From: Psychrobacter urativorans
Lineage (GTDB): Bacteria; Pseudomonadota; Gammaproteobacteria; Pseudomonadales; Moraxellaceae
Reading direction: 5' to 3'
DNA: 64,000 nt
NCBI RefSeq assembly: GCF_904846675.1
Contig: NZ_CAJHBT010000002.1
Coordinates: 168,513-232,512 of the forward strand
Shown: positions 54,596-63,988 of the stretch, in pieces
Layout: each line of letters opens with the position of its first letter
How positions within the stretch are numbered: position 1 is the stretch's first letter
Translations under genes and position numbers: made by a program
The notes under the pieces: generated by a model
The model's input: only the letters and a program-made list of their open reading frames with translations
What the model was told of the DNA's origin: nothing
The model's database searches: none

Positions 54596-54670
54596 GCTTA
54601 AATTAATTGCTCCTTACCTTTAGGTTTCAAAACTGAAGATTCAACACCCAACAATAAAAGAAGAAAAAAT

Positions 54671-56458
54671 ATGTCTGTTCCAAGTTTTTCCTTAATCGTC
54701 GATTTGCGCTGGTGTCTGGATGAGTTACTGGTGGATAAAGTGATCGATCAGCGCGGTTATAATTTGGTGATAACCAGCCGCCGCGATAAGGCGCAGCATC
54801 CGCTAGTAACGATTGCTGATTTCGGTCTGCCGAATGGTCATGATTTGGGCAATAAGGATGAGCATAAATTGACGTTGATTTGGCTCAATCAGTGGTTGGC
54901 TGCCAAGGCCAACATGCCAGTCGTACGTATTGATCCCTTAAAGATAGATGTTCCTGCAGTGACTCAAATTATGTCATTTGAATATGCGCGTACGCAGTAT
55001 ATTTTACCGATTGAAGTCACCACCGATGAAGTGGTTATTGGTACTGATCAGCCCTTTTATAGCGATTGGCATACCAATATTGATAAAGTTATCAAATCAA
55101 AAACCTATCGCACTGTTTATATTAATCCTGAACAAATCAACCGTTATCGGCAAGAGTTTTATCAAGTGACCCAAGCGATTGCTGGCGCGACTACTGCTCA
55201 GAAGCGGGCGGCGGCGGACGTTAGCAATGTCGAGGCATTATTGCAATTGGGTGATAATGCCAATCCTGATGCCAATGATCAGCATATTGTTAAAATCGTT
55301 GATTGGCTATTGCAATATGCCTTTGAGCAGCGCGCGAGTGACATTCATTTGGAGCCGCGCCGTGAGACTAGCAAGGTACGCTTTCGTATTGATGGGGTGT
55401 TGCATACCGTTTATGAGATGCCGATAGCAATTATGGTTGCGGTGACGGCACGGATTAAAATATTAGGGCGGCTCAATGTTGCAGAAAAACGCAAACCGCA
55501 AGATGGTCGCCTAAAAACCCGCACTCATAATGGTATGGAAACTGAGCTACGGCTTTCAACCTTGCCGACCGCTTTTGGTGAAAAGCTAGTGATGCGGGTA
55601 TTTGACCCTGAAGTATTAGTGCGCTCATTTGCACAGTTAGGCTTGTCCGGTAAGCAGCTAAATACGTGGCATCAGCTGACGGCCCATCCCAACGGTATTA
55701 TTCTAGTCACTGGTCCAACAGGTTCTGGTAAAACCACCACCCTTTATAGTACGCTCAAGCAGCTGGCAACTGAGCAAGTCAACGTCTGTACCATCGAAGA
55801 TCCGATTGAGATGATTGAGCCGGCTTTTAATCAAATGCAGGTCAATACTGGCATAGATTTGCACTTTGCTGACGGTATCCGCTCGCTTATGCGTCAAGAC
55901 CCTGACATTGTGATGGTTGGTGAGATTCGAGATAGCGAGACCGCTAATATGGCGGTACAAGCATCATTAACCGGACATTTGGTGCTATCAACTCTGCATA
56001 CCAATGATGCGCCCAGCTCCTTGACGCGCTTGCATGATTTGGGCGTGCAGCCGTTTTTGACCTCAGCGACGATATTGGGCGTGATGGCGCAACGCCTGTT
56101 GCGAACGCTTTGCCCGCACTGTAAGCAAGACCATACAGTGACCGCTGACAGTGAGATTGCCATTCAGTGGCAAGAGCTAGTACAACCGTGGCGTGCGCCA
56201 TTACCTACGCAAATTTATAGCGCGCAAGGCTGTGAGCATTGTCGCCATACTGGCTATCGAGGTCGTATTGGCTTGTATGAGATTATGCCCTTGTCTAATG
56301 AGCTTAAAAAATTGGTCGCTGCTGGCGCCAATTTAGACGTTATCAAACAACAAGCTTATCGTGAAGGTTTGCAGCCCCTACGTTTATCGGGAGCAAAACG
56401 TGTTAGCGAAGGAGTCACGACACTGGAAGAGGTCATGCGCGTAGTGCCGATGCACTGA
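54671..56458 (+). CDS. gspE: type II secretion ATPase GspE
   Basis: The 595-residue cytoplasmic ATPase powers pseudopilus assembly in type II secretion. It has N-terminal N1/N2-type domains (to about 190), then the ATPase core with Walker A GPTGSGKTTT (about 348), the Asp and His boxes (EDPIEM; GEIRDSETANMAVQASLTGH), and a four-Cys zinc motif (CPHC, CEHC). PilB shares this layout; the minor pseudopilin genes gspHIJK 2 kb downstream favour GspE. It has a weak ribosome site (AAGAAG). Confidence 0.88.
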   Translation: MSVPSFSLIVDLRWCLDELLVDKVIDQRGYNLVITSRRDKAQHPLVTIADFGLPNGHDLGNKDEHKLTLIWLNQWLAAKANMPVVRIDPLKIDVPAVTQIMSFEYARTQYILPIEVTTDEVVIGTDQPFYSDWHTNIDKVIKSKTYRTVYINPEQINRYRQEFYQVTQAIAGATTAQKRAAADVSNVEALLQLGDNANPDANDQHIVKIVDWLLQYAFEQRASDIHLEPRRETSKVRFRIDGVLHTVYEMPIAIMVAVTARIKILGRLNVAEKRKPQDGRLKTRTHNGMETELRLSTLPTAFGEKLVMRVFDPEVLVRSFAQLGLSGKQLNTWHQLTAHPNGIILVTGPTGSGKTTTLYSTLKQLATEQVNVCTIEDPIEMIEPAFNQMQVNTGIDLHFADGIRSLMRQDPDIVMVGEIRDSETANMAVQASLTGHLVLSTLHTNDAPSSLTRLHDLGVQPFLTSATILGVMAQRLLRTLCPHCKQDHTVTADSEIAIQWQELVQPWRAPLPTQIYSAQGCEHCRHTGYRGRIGLYEIMPLSNELKKLVAAGANLDVIKQQAYREGLQPLRLSGAKRVSEGVTTLEEVMRVVPMH

Positions 56459-56602
56459 TTGTTTGTTAACCCTGTTCTTAATTTACTAACGGTCTTATTA
56501 TTAATACGCGGTTAGTTTTTCTTATAGACAAGCTCTTGAAAAACAGTACAGCTAAGGCAATTAAAGCTTCTATTGACACACTTTTAAATTATGAGATTAC
56601 CT

Positions 56603-57391
56603 ATGTTTACTGATAGCCACTGCCATTTGAACCGTTTAGATTTAAGTCGCCACGATGGTGACTTGTCTGGGGCGATTGCTGCGATGAAAGAAGCCAACGT
56701 CACCCGCGCCATGGCCATTATGTGTGATTTTGCTGAATATGACGAGATTGCCAATATTGTCAGTAAGTATAACGATGAGACTCTAAATTTGGGCATGAGT
56801 GTGGGGATTCATCCTTGCGAAGATATTAGCGTATTACAGTCAGCGACCGTAGAGCGCTTGATAGCAACTGCTAGTGCCGAGCAGGTGTGGGCAATAGGCG
56901 AGACTGGGCTGGATTATTATTGGTCAACTGAGAACAAACTGGCCCAACAAGCCAGCCTTGCTCGCCATATCCATGCCAGCCAACAGCTCAAAAAGCCACT
57001 AATCGTCCATACTCGCGAAGCCAAAGACGACACCATTGATATTCTCAAGGCAGAAAGCGCTGAACATGGCATCATTCATTGTTTTACTGAAGATTGGGAA
57101 ACCGCCAAAAAAGCCCTTGATTTGGGTTTTTATATCTCATTTTCAGGGATTGTTAGCTTTAAAAGTGCGCAAATCATCCGCGATGCGGCGCAAAAAGTGC
57201 CAAAAGATAGGCTGTTGATTGAAACGGATAGTCCTTATCTTGCACCAGTACCGAAACGAGGCAAACCTAATGAACCGGCCTACGTACCCTACGTAGCCAG
57301 TTGTTTAGCTGACTTATATGGCAGTAGTGTAGAAGAGGTTGGCGCGTTGACTGCAAAAAACTTCGAAAATTTACTGGCACAGTATCACTAA
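56603..57391 (+). CDS. TatD-family metal-dependent hydrolase
   Basis: The protein (262 residues) is a TIM-barrel metal hydrolase of the TatD family, known for 3'-5' DNase activity. Metal ligands are visible in TDSHCHL at the N-terminus, the conserved Glu in IGETGLDYY (about 98), His in IVHTREAKDD and HCFTEDW, and Asp in IETDSPYLAP. I prefer the ATG at 56603, which starts the family's MFxDSHCHL sequence; an ATG four codons earlier (56591) is possible. YcfH-like proteins are the nearest group. Confidence 0.9.
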   Translation: MFTDSHCHLNRLDLSRHDGDLSGAIAAMKEANVTRAMAIMCDFAEYDEIANIVSKYNDETLNLGMSVGIHPCEDISVLQSATVERLIATASAEQVWAIGETGLDYYWSTENKLAQQASLARHIHASQQLKKPLIVHTREAKDDTIDILKAESAEHGIIHCFTEDWETAKKALDLGFYISFSGIVSFKSAQIIRDAAQKVPKDRLLIETDSPYLAPVPKRGKPNEPAYVPYVASCLADLYGSSVEEVGALTAKNFENLLAQYH

Positions 57392-57599
57392 AATCGTTAT
57401 GCTATGACCAATCAGTCATTTATTGAATATGCTCATCGTTAAGCTGCTACATATTTGCGTCGTAATACGCTGCAGTATAGTGATTAATATCAGCATCCCT
57501 CGCAGCAGTAGTCATAGCCACTTATGATACTTATTGCCGGCTCACTATCTATCGCACTATGGCCTTATGCTTAATCTTGTCAGTTTTTAGGAAGGGATT

Positions 57600-58289
57600 A
57601 TGAGTCGTCAACACCAGTTCAAAGCCCGAGAAGAGAATATCTTAGCGATGGCTGAGCAATTATTGCTGGAGTCCGGCAACGGTGATATTACTTTGGACAG
57701 TTTGGCCGATCAGCTAGATTTGGCTAAAGGTACCCTGTATAAGCACTTCTCTAGTAAAGATGAGCTCTATTTGCGCATTATCGTGCGTTATGAAGAGCAG
57801 TTGTTTGAGATTAATCGTATCGATGACTGTCCCTCAGCTGGTGTTGCGCGGATGATTTTTCAGCAGTTGCTCAATCCGCAAAAAGCCATGTTGCTCAATC
57901 AAATTGAAGAGCGTCTTGCGGCCTCTGTGACCGGACTTAATCGCTTGTTCGGCGAGTTGTATGACATTCGCCGCCAGCGTATGAAGCGTCTAATTAATAT
58001 TATCAGTGCTTATCTTCGAGATGAGCGCAGCAGTATGAGTACCCGTGATTACTTGTCTTCCATCTGGGCGATGGGACAGGGCGGGGCTGGATTATTGAAT
58101 TCTAGCTTTTATCAGCGCTATTTAGGTCGCCGTGATACGTTGCGCTATGCTTTAGTCAAACAGATGTTAGATTTGCCCAGTCATTATCCGACCTATGCGC
58201 CTGACGAAAAGGTGATGGATGAAGATATGCAAGAATTGGTTGAGCAAATTGAGACTGAATCAGAGGCGCATCGAAATACCACGTATTAA
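57600..58289 (+). CDS. TetR-family transcriptional regulator
   Basis: The 229-residue protein has the TetR helix-turn-helix at residues about 28-50 (ITLDSLADQLDLAKGTLYKHFSSKDELY) and an all-helical ligand domain of unknown specificity. An AAGGGA site precedes the ATG. It lies between tatD and gspH, 134 bp before the latter, so control of the pseudopilin genes or of a neighbour is possible but unproven. Confidence 0.87.
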   Translation: MSRQHQFKAREENILAMAEQLLLESGNGDITLDSLADQLDLAKGTLYKHFSSKDELYLRIIVRYEEQLFEINRIDDCPSAGVARMIFQQLLNPQKAMLLNQIEERLAASVTGLNRLFGELYDIRRQRMKRLINIISAYLRDERSSMSTRDYLSSIWAMGQGGAGLLNSSFYQRYLGRRDTLRYALVKQMLDLPSHYPTYAPDEKVMDEDMQELVEQIETESEAHRNTTY

Positions 58290-58423
58290 AGGCAAAACAT
58301 TAAATTGAAATCAAAACTTCAAAAAACTTAGCCGGTCGCTATTTATACCGGTTAAGGTCTTAATAGCTCCTAATGCTTATCCTTCCTACCCATTTTACAT
58401 ATCACCATGATAATAGGTGCACT

Positions 58424-59191
58424 ATGCCGGTTACTGCCAAAGCTCAGTCCAGCTCAGTGCTTTGCTCGTCTCGATATGTGTCTCATGCCGATTATTATCA
58501 AAATCTATCCCCCAAGCCGCTATCAAATCTAATGATTACCCGCTCGCAGGCTGGTTTTACGCTGGTTGAAATCGTGGTAGTGGTGGTCATTATATCTATC
58601 TTTGCCGGTATGATGAGCTTGTCAGTCGGTAGTGGTGAGTCGCGTAAGAACCGCGCTTTTTATGAGCATCTTACCGATTCGCTAAGTTATGTGCGCCTGT
58701 TGTCAGCAGAGCGTATGCAGCCGATGGGGTTGAGCTTGCAAACAAACAAGCAAGGTCAAGTCACGCCGGTTATTGTCACTTTATCTAATTCTTATATTAC
58801 TTATCAAACCTCTGCTAACCCCGCCAGTGGTACTGACAGTACACCCAGAAATGCCATGGAGCTGTCTACCGATCTATTAGCCACTAATGCCAAAAAACAA
58901 CCAACACCGAGTTGGGAGCTTGAGCCAGAAGTGACGTTGCCAAAGCTGCCCGCTGGGGTTAGCCTAAGTATTCAAAGCTTAGAGGTTAATAGTATGAGCA
59001 GTGGAGGCGCTGCGACAGAGGAACGAACTTTGCAGCCTTGGTTTAGCGCCCAAACGGTACCGCAAGTATTATGGTTTGGAACGGGGCAAGCCGCGCCAGT
59101 GACTATAGAGGTTCGTCATCAGTCGCGATTGGTCGGCGAAGTGATTACTATCATGCCTGATGGCAGTATCATGATTGGGCAAGGGTTATAA
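58424..59191 (+). CDS. gspH: type II secretion minor pseudopilin GspH
   Basis: The protein has a type IV prepilin signal: cleavage after Gly in QAG-FTLVEIVVVVVII, with Glu at mature position 5, then a beta-rich head. The ATG at 58424 has an AGGTG ribosome site and gives an unusually long 44-residue leader; ATGs at 58373 (longer) and 58532 (short, classical 8-residue leader, but no ribosome site) are the alternatives. It is the first of four tightly packed pseudopilin genes. GspH is part of the initiating tip complex. Confidence 0.82.
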   Translation: MPVTAKAQSSSVLCSSRYVSHADYYQNLSPKPLSNLMITRSQAGFTLVEIVVVVVIISIFAGMMSLSVGSGESRKNRAFYEHLTDSLSYVRLLSAERMQPMGLSLQTNKQGQVTPVIVTLSNSYITYQTSANPASGTDSTPRNAMELSTDLLATNAKKQPTPSWELEPEVTLPKLPAGVSLSIQSLEVNSMSSGGAATEERTLQPWFSAQTVPQVLWFGTGQAAPVTIEVRHQSRLVGEVITIMPDGSIMIGQGL

Positions 59192-59194
59192 CTG

Positions 59195-59698
59195 ATGTCC
59201 AAAAACTGTCAATCGATTAATAAACTAGCAGCTAATAAATCGACAATCCCAAGCTATTCATTAGCAAAACGTGAGAGTGGGTTTACACTGATTGAAGTGA
59301 TGGTAGCGCTGGCTATTTTAGCGGTGGTCGCGGTTGCCGCTAGCCGTGCCAGTAGTGCTTATTTAAATTCAGTCGATGTATTGCGAACGCGAACGCTTGC
59401 GCATTTTGTGGCACAAAATGCTGCTGCTGACTTGCGTATTCAAGACACTTGGCTAATAGCCAATCGCACGCAAACTGTGAGTGCGCAAGGTCGTGAGTGG
59501 CAGGTGGCTATGACTATTGCGACCACTGCCGATACCTTGACCCCCGCCTTAAAAGAGGTAAGTATCACGGTCGCTCCAATTATTGATGGTCAAGCGCGCC
59601 CAGTAGTTACTGATATTAATGTGCTGTTAAGAAATGCTGAACAAGAGATAGGCAGCTTAGATTTAGCCAGCTCAATGACAACTGGAGGCACGCTTTGA
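59195..59698 (+). CDS. gspI: type II secretion minor pseudopilin GspI
   Basis: The 167-residue protein has a prepilin site at Gly29/Phe30 (ESG-FTLIEVMVALAILAVV), Glu at mature position 5 and a short beta-rich head, as in GspI. The leader is longer than usual (29 residues). It begins three bases after the gspH stop and overlaps gspJ by four bases. Confidence 0.87.
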   Translation: MSKNCQSINKLAANKSTIPSYSLAKRESGFTLIEVMVALAILAVVAVAASRASSAYLNSVDVLRTRTLAHFVAQNAAADLRIQDTWLIANRTQTVSAQGREWQVAMTIATTADTLTPALKEVSITVAPIIDGQARPVVTDINVLLRNAEQEIGSLDLASSMTTGGTL

Positions 59699-60543
59699 CA
59701 CAGCAGCGCGGCTTTACCTTACTTGAGCTGATGGTTGCCATGGCGATATTTGCTATGTTAGCAGTGGCTGGTTGGCAAGTATTTGATAGCGTCAATCGAG
59801 CCCGCGAACGAGCGCAATACCATGCGGATAATTTAGCAGTATTGCAATATGCCTATCTACAGCTGCAGCAAGACATGGGACAAATCATTGCCTATCAAGC
59901 GCCTGCTGTTCAAAATAATAATAGCAGCGGTGCTAATAATCCTAGCAGCAATCAAACGTCGCCTAGTGCTGCCGAACCCTTTATGAGCTTGAATGGTGAG
60001 CATGTCAGCTTTGTGCGCTTTGCTGATCCAGACCCACGCTATCAAAATAGCCCCAGCGTACAGCGCATTGAATATATCCTTGCTGATGAGCGTTTGATTC
60101 GCCGCCAATATACCCGTATCCAAGGCGGGCGCGATAGCATCAGTCTGGATACCGTATTACTTGAAGGGGTGAGCGCAGGGCTCTGGCAGGCTTATTTACC
60201 TGAGTTGAGTGTGACGTTTCCCCATTCAGACAGCCAAAACGGTCAAAGTAATAGCAACAATGCGATAGGGCAGCTAAACAATCCGGCTGTTAGTAATGCT
60301 AAAACGATGCTGCTACCTAAAGGTATTAGTTTTAGCTTCACTTATCAGGAAATTCCAATTATATGGCAGTGGGCGTTGACCCCGCAAGCTATTTCTCATA
60401 ACAGTAGCGGACAGAGTAATAGTATTGCCAATAGTGATGTTAACAACAGTACCGACAATAGCAATAATAACGATGGCAATAATAGAAGTATTAACTCGGA
60501 AAACAACACAGACACTAACCTTAAAAGTGCAGCAATAAATTAA
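59695..60543 (+). CDS. gspJ: type II secretion minor pseudopilin GspJ
   Basis: The 282-residue protein starts at TTG within the gspI stop (TTGA overlap). Prepilin site Gly6/Phe7 (RG-FTLLELMVAMAIFAML) has Glu at mature position 5. GspJ landmarks are the long head with DPDPRYQNSPSVQRIEYIL. Three low-complexity Asn/Ser-rich stretches stand out: about 75-92, 190-205 and the last 45 residues, which are almost only Asn, Ser, Asp and Thr. Most GspJ proteins are near 200 residues, so these insertions explain the extra length. Confidence 0.87.
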   Translation: MTQQRGFTLLELMVAMAIFAMLAVAGWQVFDSVNRARERAQYHADNLAVLQYAYLQLQQDMGQIIAYQAPAVQNNNSSGANNPSSNQTSPSAAEPFMSLNGEHVSFVRFADPDPRYQNSPSVQRIEYILADERLIRRQYTRIQGGRDSISLDTVLLEGVSAGLWQAYLPELSVTFPHSDSQNGQSNSNNAIGQLNNPAVSNAKTMLLPKGISFSFTYQEIPIIWQWALTPQAISHNSSGQSNSIANSDVNNSTDNSNNNDGNNRSINSENNTDTNLKSAAIN

Positions 60544-60569
60544 TAATGGTTCAATAAAATAAATCGCTT

Positions 60570-61646
60570 ATGACAAAGATAGCAGACTCTCAGAGCGGCG
60601 TGGCACTATTGACTATTTTACTATTAGTGGTCAGCATTACTGTGGTCGCAGGGGCGATGCTTGCCAGTCAAAAGATTGCTATTCGCCGTAGTGGCTTGTT
60701 ATTTAATCAAGATCAGCTGCTACAAGATATCAATGCCGGTCAGCAGTTGGCAGTCACCATCATTCGTGCAGATGCTAAACTCAATGATACTGATAGCACG
60801 CAAGACATTTGGGCGCAGCCGCTACCGCCTTATACTTTAGGGTCACATACTATCACTGCCGAATTACGTGATGAGAGCAGTCGTTTTAATATCAATAACC
60901 TATATCATGATGGCGCGCCTGATACCGTGGCGCTGGCCGTATTTCAGCATTTATTAACTCAGTTAAATTTAGTGCCTGATATTGCTATTGCGGTGTTTGA
61001 TTGGCAAGATACGGATAGTGAAATCTATAAAGAGGGCGGCGATGAAGCCGTAGTTTATACGAAGCAGGCAAGTAGTAGTGCAGATAAAACCTTACCCAAT
61101 CAGCCGTTTGTAAGTGTCGAGCAATTGCAAGAAGTGCGTGGGGTGAGTACTGAGGTTTTGGCGGCCCTGCGACCTTATATTACCGCTGTGCCATATTACC
61201 TACCGATCAATGTCAATACCGCAAGTCCTGTGGTATTAGCAGCATTAATGGATGGCGGCACGGCTGAGCAAATGCAAGCGCTGACTGATTTGCGTACCCA
61301 GCAGGTATTAGAATCTATTGAGGAGTTGTGGCAATTACCGCAACTGAGTGCTTTAAGCGATGAGCAGCGTCAGGCTTTAACGCCACTGCTGGCTGTCGAT
61401 AGCCAAGCATTTATGGCGCTCATCACCGCCACGGACAGCTCAAATGTTGGTGAAGCGCGGCAGCGTTATGCCACCGTATTGATTAGCAAGACCAGCGCCA
61501 ATAGCAGTACGAATAACGCTGATATTGGTAATACAGCTGGCAATGGTAATAACGGTAATAACTATAATGATAGTAACAGTAGCGCCAGTACTAAAGAAAT
61601 TAAAGTAATCTCACAACGCTTGTGGGCATTTCGACCTAGTTTCTAG
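60570..61646 (+). CDS. gspK: type II secretion minor pseudopilin GspK
   Basis: The 358-residue protein has a prepilin site at Gly10/Val11 (QSG-VALLTILLLV) without Glu at mature position 5, a hallmark of GspK, the tip pseudopilin. The large head includes ELRDESSRFNINNLY and the helical SAM-like part INVNTASPVVLAALM. An Asn/Ser/Gly-rich low-complexity segment interrupts the C-terminus (about 315-342). No gspL or gspM follows, unlike classical gsp operons, so the rest of the system is elsewhere. Confidence 0.88.
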   Translation: MTKIADSQSGVALLTILLLVVSITVVAGAMLASQKIAIRRSGLLFNQDQLLQDINAGQQLAVTIIRADAKLNDTDSTQDIWAQPLPPYTLGSHTITAELRDESSRFNINNLYHDGAPDTVALAVFQHLLTQLNLVPDIAIAVFDWQDTDSEIYKEGGDEAVVYTKQASSSADKTLPNQPFVSVEQLQEVRGVSTEVLAALRPYITAVPYYLPINVNTASPVVLAALMDGGTAEQMQALTDLRTQQVLESIEELWQLPQLSALSDEQRQALTPLLAVDSQAFMALITATDSSNVGEARQRYATVLISKTSANSSTNNADIGNTAGNGNNGNNYNDSNSSASTKEIKVISQRLWAFRPSF

Positions 61647-61672
61647 TTACTAAAAAATCAATCACTTAAAAA

Positions 61673-62353
61673 TCAGTCGTTAAGATGAGTTTCCTCGCTC
61701 GATTTCCAATTATAAGCCCCATAAAACAGCATTTGCGCTTGGCGGGTACAATTGTGAAGCATCAACTGTTTTTTATCCTCAATCTCTGCCAAACTAACAT
61801 CATCATCGTGAGTCTCAGAATAAGTCAATTCCAGCCAGTCAATAATCCAAGAAAAAAACATATTGACTCCGGCTTCAGATAGCAGGCGACGGTCATAAGC
61901 ATTGATGTGGGCAAAGGCAGGTTGGAGTGCCAAATCTTCCCCCAAAATCTGACCATGCATTTTTATCAGATTGCTAATGGCTTTGCGTACCGCTTCTGAG
62001 CCGCCATAGCGCTCACTAACCAAGAACTGCCAATAGCGCGGCTGGGCGCTGACCGTTTGCAAAAACAGCTGAATACTTTTAGCAATTTGCCGATCAAAGC
62101 TCCGTTTACGCCCGATTTGTAAGTTATCACTTAATACAGCCAGAGTGCCGCCTAATTCCTCAATCACTAATGCCCGACCGAGAGATTCCATATCATCAAA
62201 ATGACGATAAAAGGCGGTTGGCACCACCCCGACTTCGCGGGTGACTTGTCGTAGACTGATGGAGCTGAAAGATTGTCCAGTCATACAAAGATCTAAGACT
62301 GCGTTAAAGAACGCGTGCCGAGTTTGAAGTTTCTTTTGTTCGCGACTGCTCAT
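61673..62353 (-). CDS. TetR-family regulator, FabR/DesT-like
   Basis: The 226-residue protein has a helix-turn-helix (FSSISLRQVTREVGVVPTAFYRHFDDMESLG, residues about 28-58) that resembles E. coli FabR closely ([20 protein letters not shown]), and a C-terminal GAYNW like FabR's GAYYW. FabR and DesT repress unsaturated fatty acid synthesis genes in response to the fatty acid pool. No fab or des gene is adjacent here, so the target is elsewhere and the assignment rests on similarity in the DNA-binding part. Confidence 0.82.
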   Translation of the reverse strand: MSSREQKKLQTRHAFFNAVLDLCMTGQSFSSISLRQVTREVGVVPTAFYRHFDDMESLGRALVIEELGGTLAVLSDNLQIGRKRSFDRQIAKSIQLFLQTVSAQPRYWQFLVSERYGGSEAVRKAISNLIKMHGQILGEDLALQPAFAHINAYDRRLLSEAGVNMFFSWIIDWLELTYSETHDDDVSLAEIEDKKQLMLHNCTRQAQMLFYGAYNWKSSEETHLND

Positions 62354-62446
62354 AATGTTTCAAAGTTACCTGTTATGTGTTTATCATACTCATTTCAACG
62401 TAAGAATACGAACAAAATTCACAGTTATAATAGACGGGTCAATTTT

Positions 62447-63877
62447 TTATATCGTCGAGCCCCAATACCCTTGTAACTCTTGCGCCAATCGATAAGCCTC
62501 ATAGTCATTCATACCAGTGATAAAATCTAAAATATTCAGAATATTATGATAAATATTGTCCGATAATATACGGCGATGCTCGTCGAGATGCGGCTGTAGC
62601 AAAATTAATAGACGTTGCTGCTCAAACGATTTTGGCGTGGCGGCAAGTGCTGTCCATGCTAGCGGCATAAAGGCGTCAAGCAGTCGATGTAGGCACTGAT
62701 TGGCCATCAACTCCATTCGCACTTTACTGGGGTGATTAAATATTTTTTCACGTGCCAACTGCTTGGCTTGAGTGATGCCATTTTGTACCGCAGCATCACA
62801 ATGAGTAAATAAACTGCCGGTTAGTGACCCTGCTAGCATCGCCTCGCTATTATCAACAAAGGCATCGGTGACAGTATTGATCAAGCGCATCATCGCTCGT
62901 GCCCGTAGTGATGCTAAGCTCTGCCTAACCGACGTCCCGGGCGGTAAGGTTACTGTATCGGGACGCTCACCAATCAGCTCATAAAGGATGCTCGCCACCT
63001 CGTTATAATTGAGCATACCAAGATGAACGCCATCTTCTAAATCTATCAGGGCATAGCAAATATCGTCGGCCGCCTCAAGTAGATAGGCAAGGGGATGGCG
63101 GGCGTAGCCACAACTATAACCATCGTGCTGCGCCGCGCGCGGTAGATGTAAGCAAGCAGCTAATTCTTCTAACTGTGCCGCCTCACTATAAAAGCAGCCG
63201 AATTTTTGGGCATTAGCTATTTGCTGAGTTTGACTCTTAATATTGCCATCATTGCTATGCGTTGCCAACCACGGATATTTCATAAATGCGCCTAAAGTTG
63301 CGCAGGTGAGGCGCATCCCGCCTTTATCCGGATGGTGCTCATTGTTTACTAATAGCCGAAATCCTTGGGCATTGCCTTCATAAGCGGTGATATCCAAACG
63401 CTCATCAGCGCTTAAACGTTGCAGCACTGGTTGGCGCTCAGGATGTAAAAACCAATCACGAATCGCATATTCGCCAGCATGACCAAACGGCGGATTACCA
63501 ATATCATGAGCGAGGCAAGCCGCTTGCACAATCACTCCGACATCTGCGGGCGTTACTCCTTCTGGCAGGCCATTTGGTAAGGTATCATGCAGTTTTTCTG
63601 CGGCCATCATTCCTAATGAGCGCCCAATACACGATACTTCCAATGAATGAGTCAAACGGGTATGAATGCCCAATTGATTGGTTAAGGGATGTACTTGGGT
63701 CTTTTGATTAAGCTGGCGAAAGGAGTGCGAAAATACTAAGCGGTCGTAGTCTTTATGGAAGGCGCTACGGGCACTATCGGGTGTTGGTGGTAATTTATCA
63801 CTGCCCAAACGTTGCGCACTAAATAGTCGCGCCCATTGGTCACGGGCGTTATGCGGTTCATTAAATGGCGTGCTCAT
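62447..63877 (-). CDS. dgt: deoxyguanosinetriphosphate triphosphohydrolase family protein (dGTPase)
   Basis: The 476-residue HD-domain enzyme splits dGTP to deoxyguanosine and tripolyphosphate. The metal ligands are in HTRLTHSLEV (His), CLAHDIGNPPFGHAGE (His-Asp) and the Asp of LLEAADDICYALIDLEDG. The N-terminus (SARSAFHKDYDRLVFSHSFRQL) is typical. It lies leftward at the right end of the window, next to the FabR-like gene on the same strand. Confidence 0.93.
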   Translation of the reverse strand: MSTPFNEPHNARDQWARLFSAQRLGSDKLPPTPDSARSAFHKDYDRLVFSHSFRQLNQKTQVHPLTNQLGIHTRLTHSLEVSCIGRSLGMMAAEKLHDTLPNGLPEGVTPADVGVIVQAACLAHDIGNPPFGHAGEYAIRDWFLHPERQPVLQRLSADERLDITAYEGNAQGFRLLVNNEHHPDKGGMRLTCATLGAFMKYPWLATHSNDGNIKSQTQQIANAQKFGCFYSEAAQLEELAACLHLPRAAQHDGYSCGYARHPLAYLLEAADDICYALIDLEDGVHLGMLNYNEVASILYELIGERPDTVTLPPGTSVRQSLASLRARAMMRLINTVTDAFVDNSEAMLAGSLTGSLFTHCDAAVQNGITQAKQLAREKIFNHPSKVRMELMANQCLHRLLDAFMPLAWTALAATPKSFEQQRLLILLQPHLDEHRRILSDNIYHNILNILDFITGMNDYEAYRLAQELQGYWGSTI

Positions 63878-63988
63878 AAGTCATAATCCATTATTCGTTG
63901 TTATTTTTTTAAAATGCTTAGGGTGAGCTATGCTGAAGAAACCGTAGAGATAAACTTGGTAAACTAACGACTCGACAAGGAGTTTACC

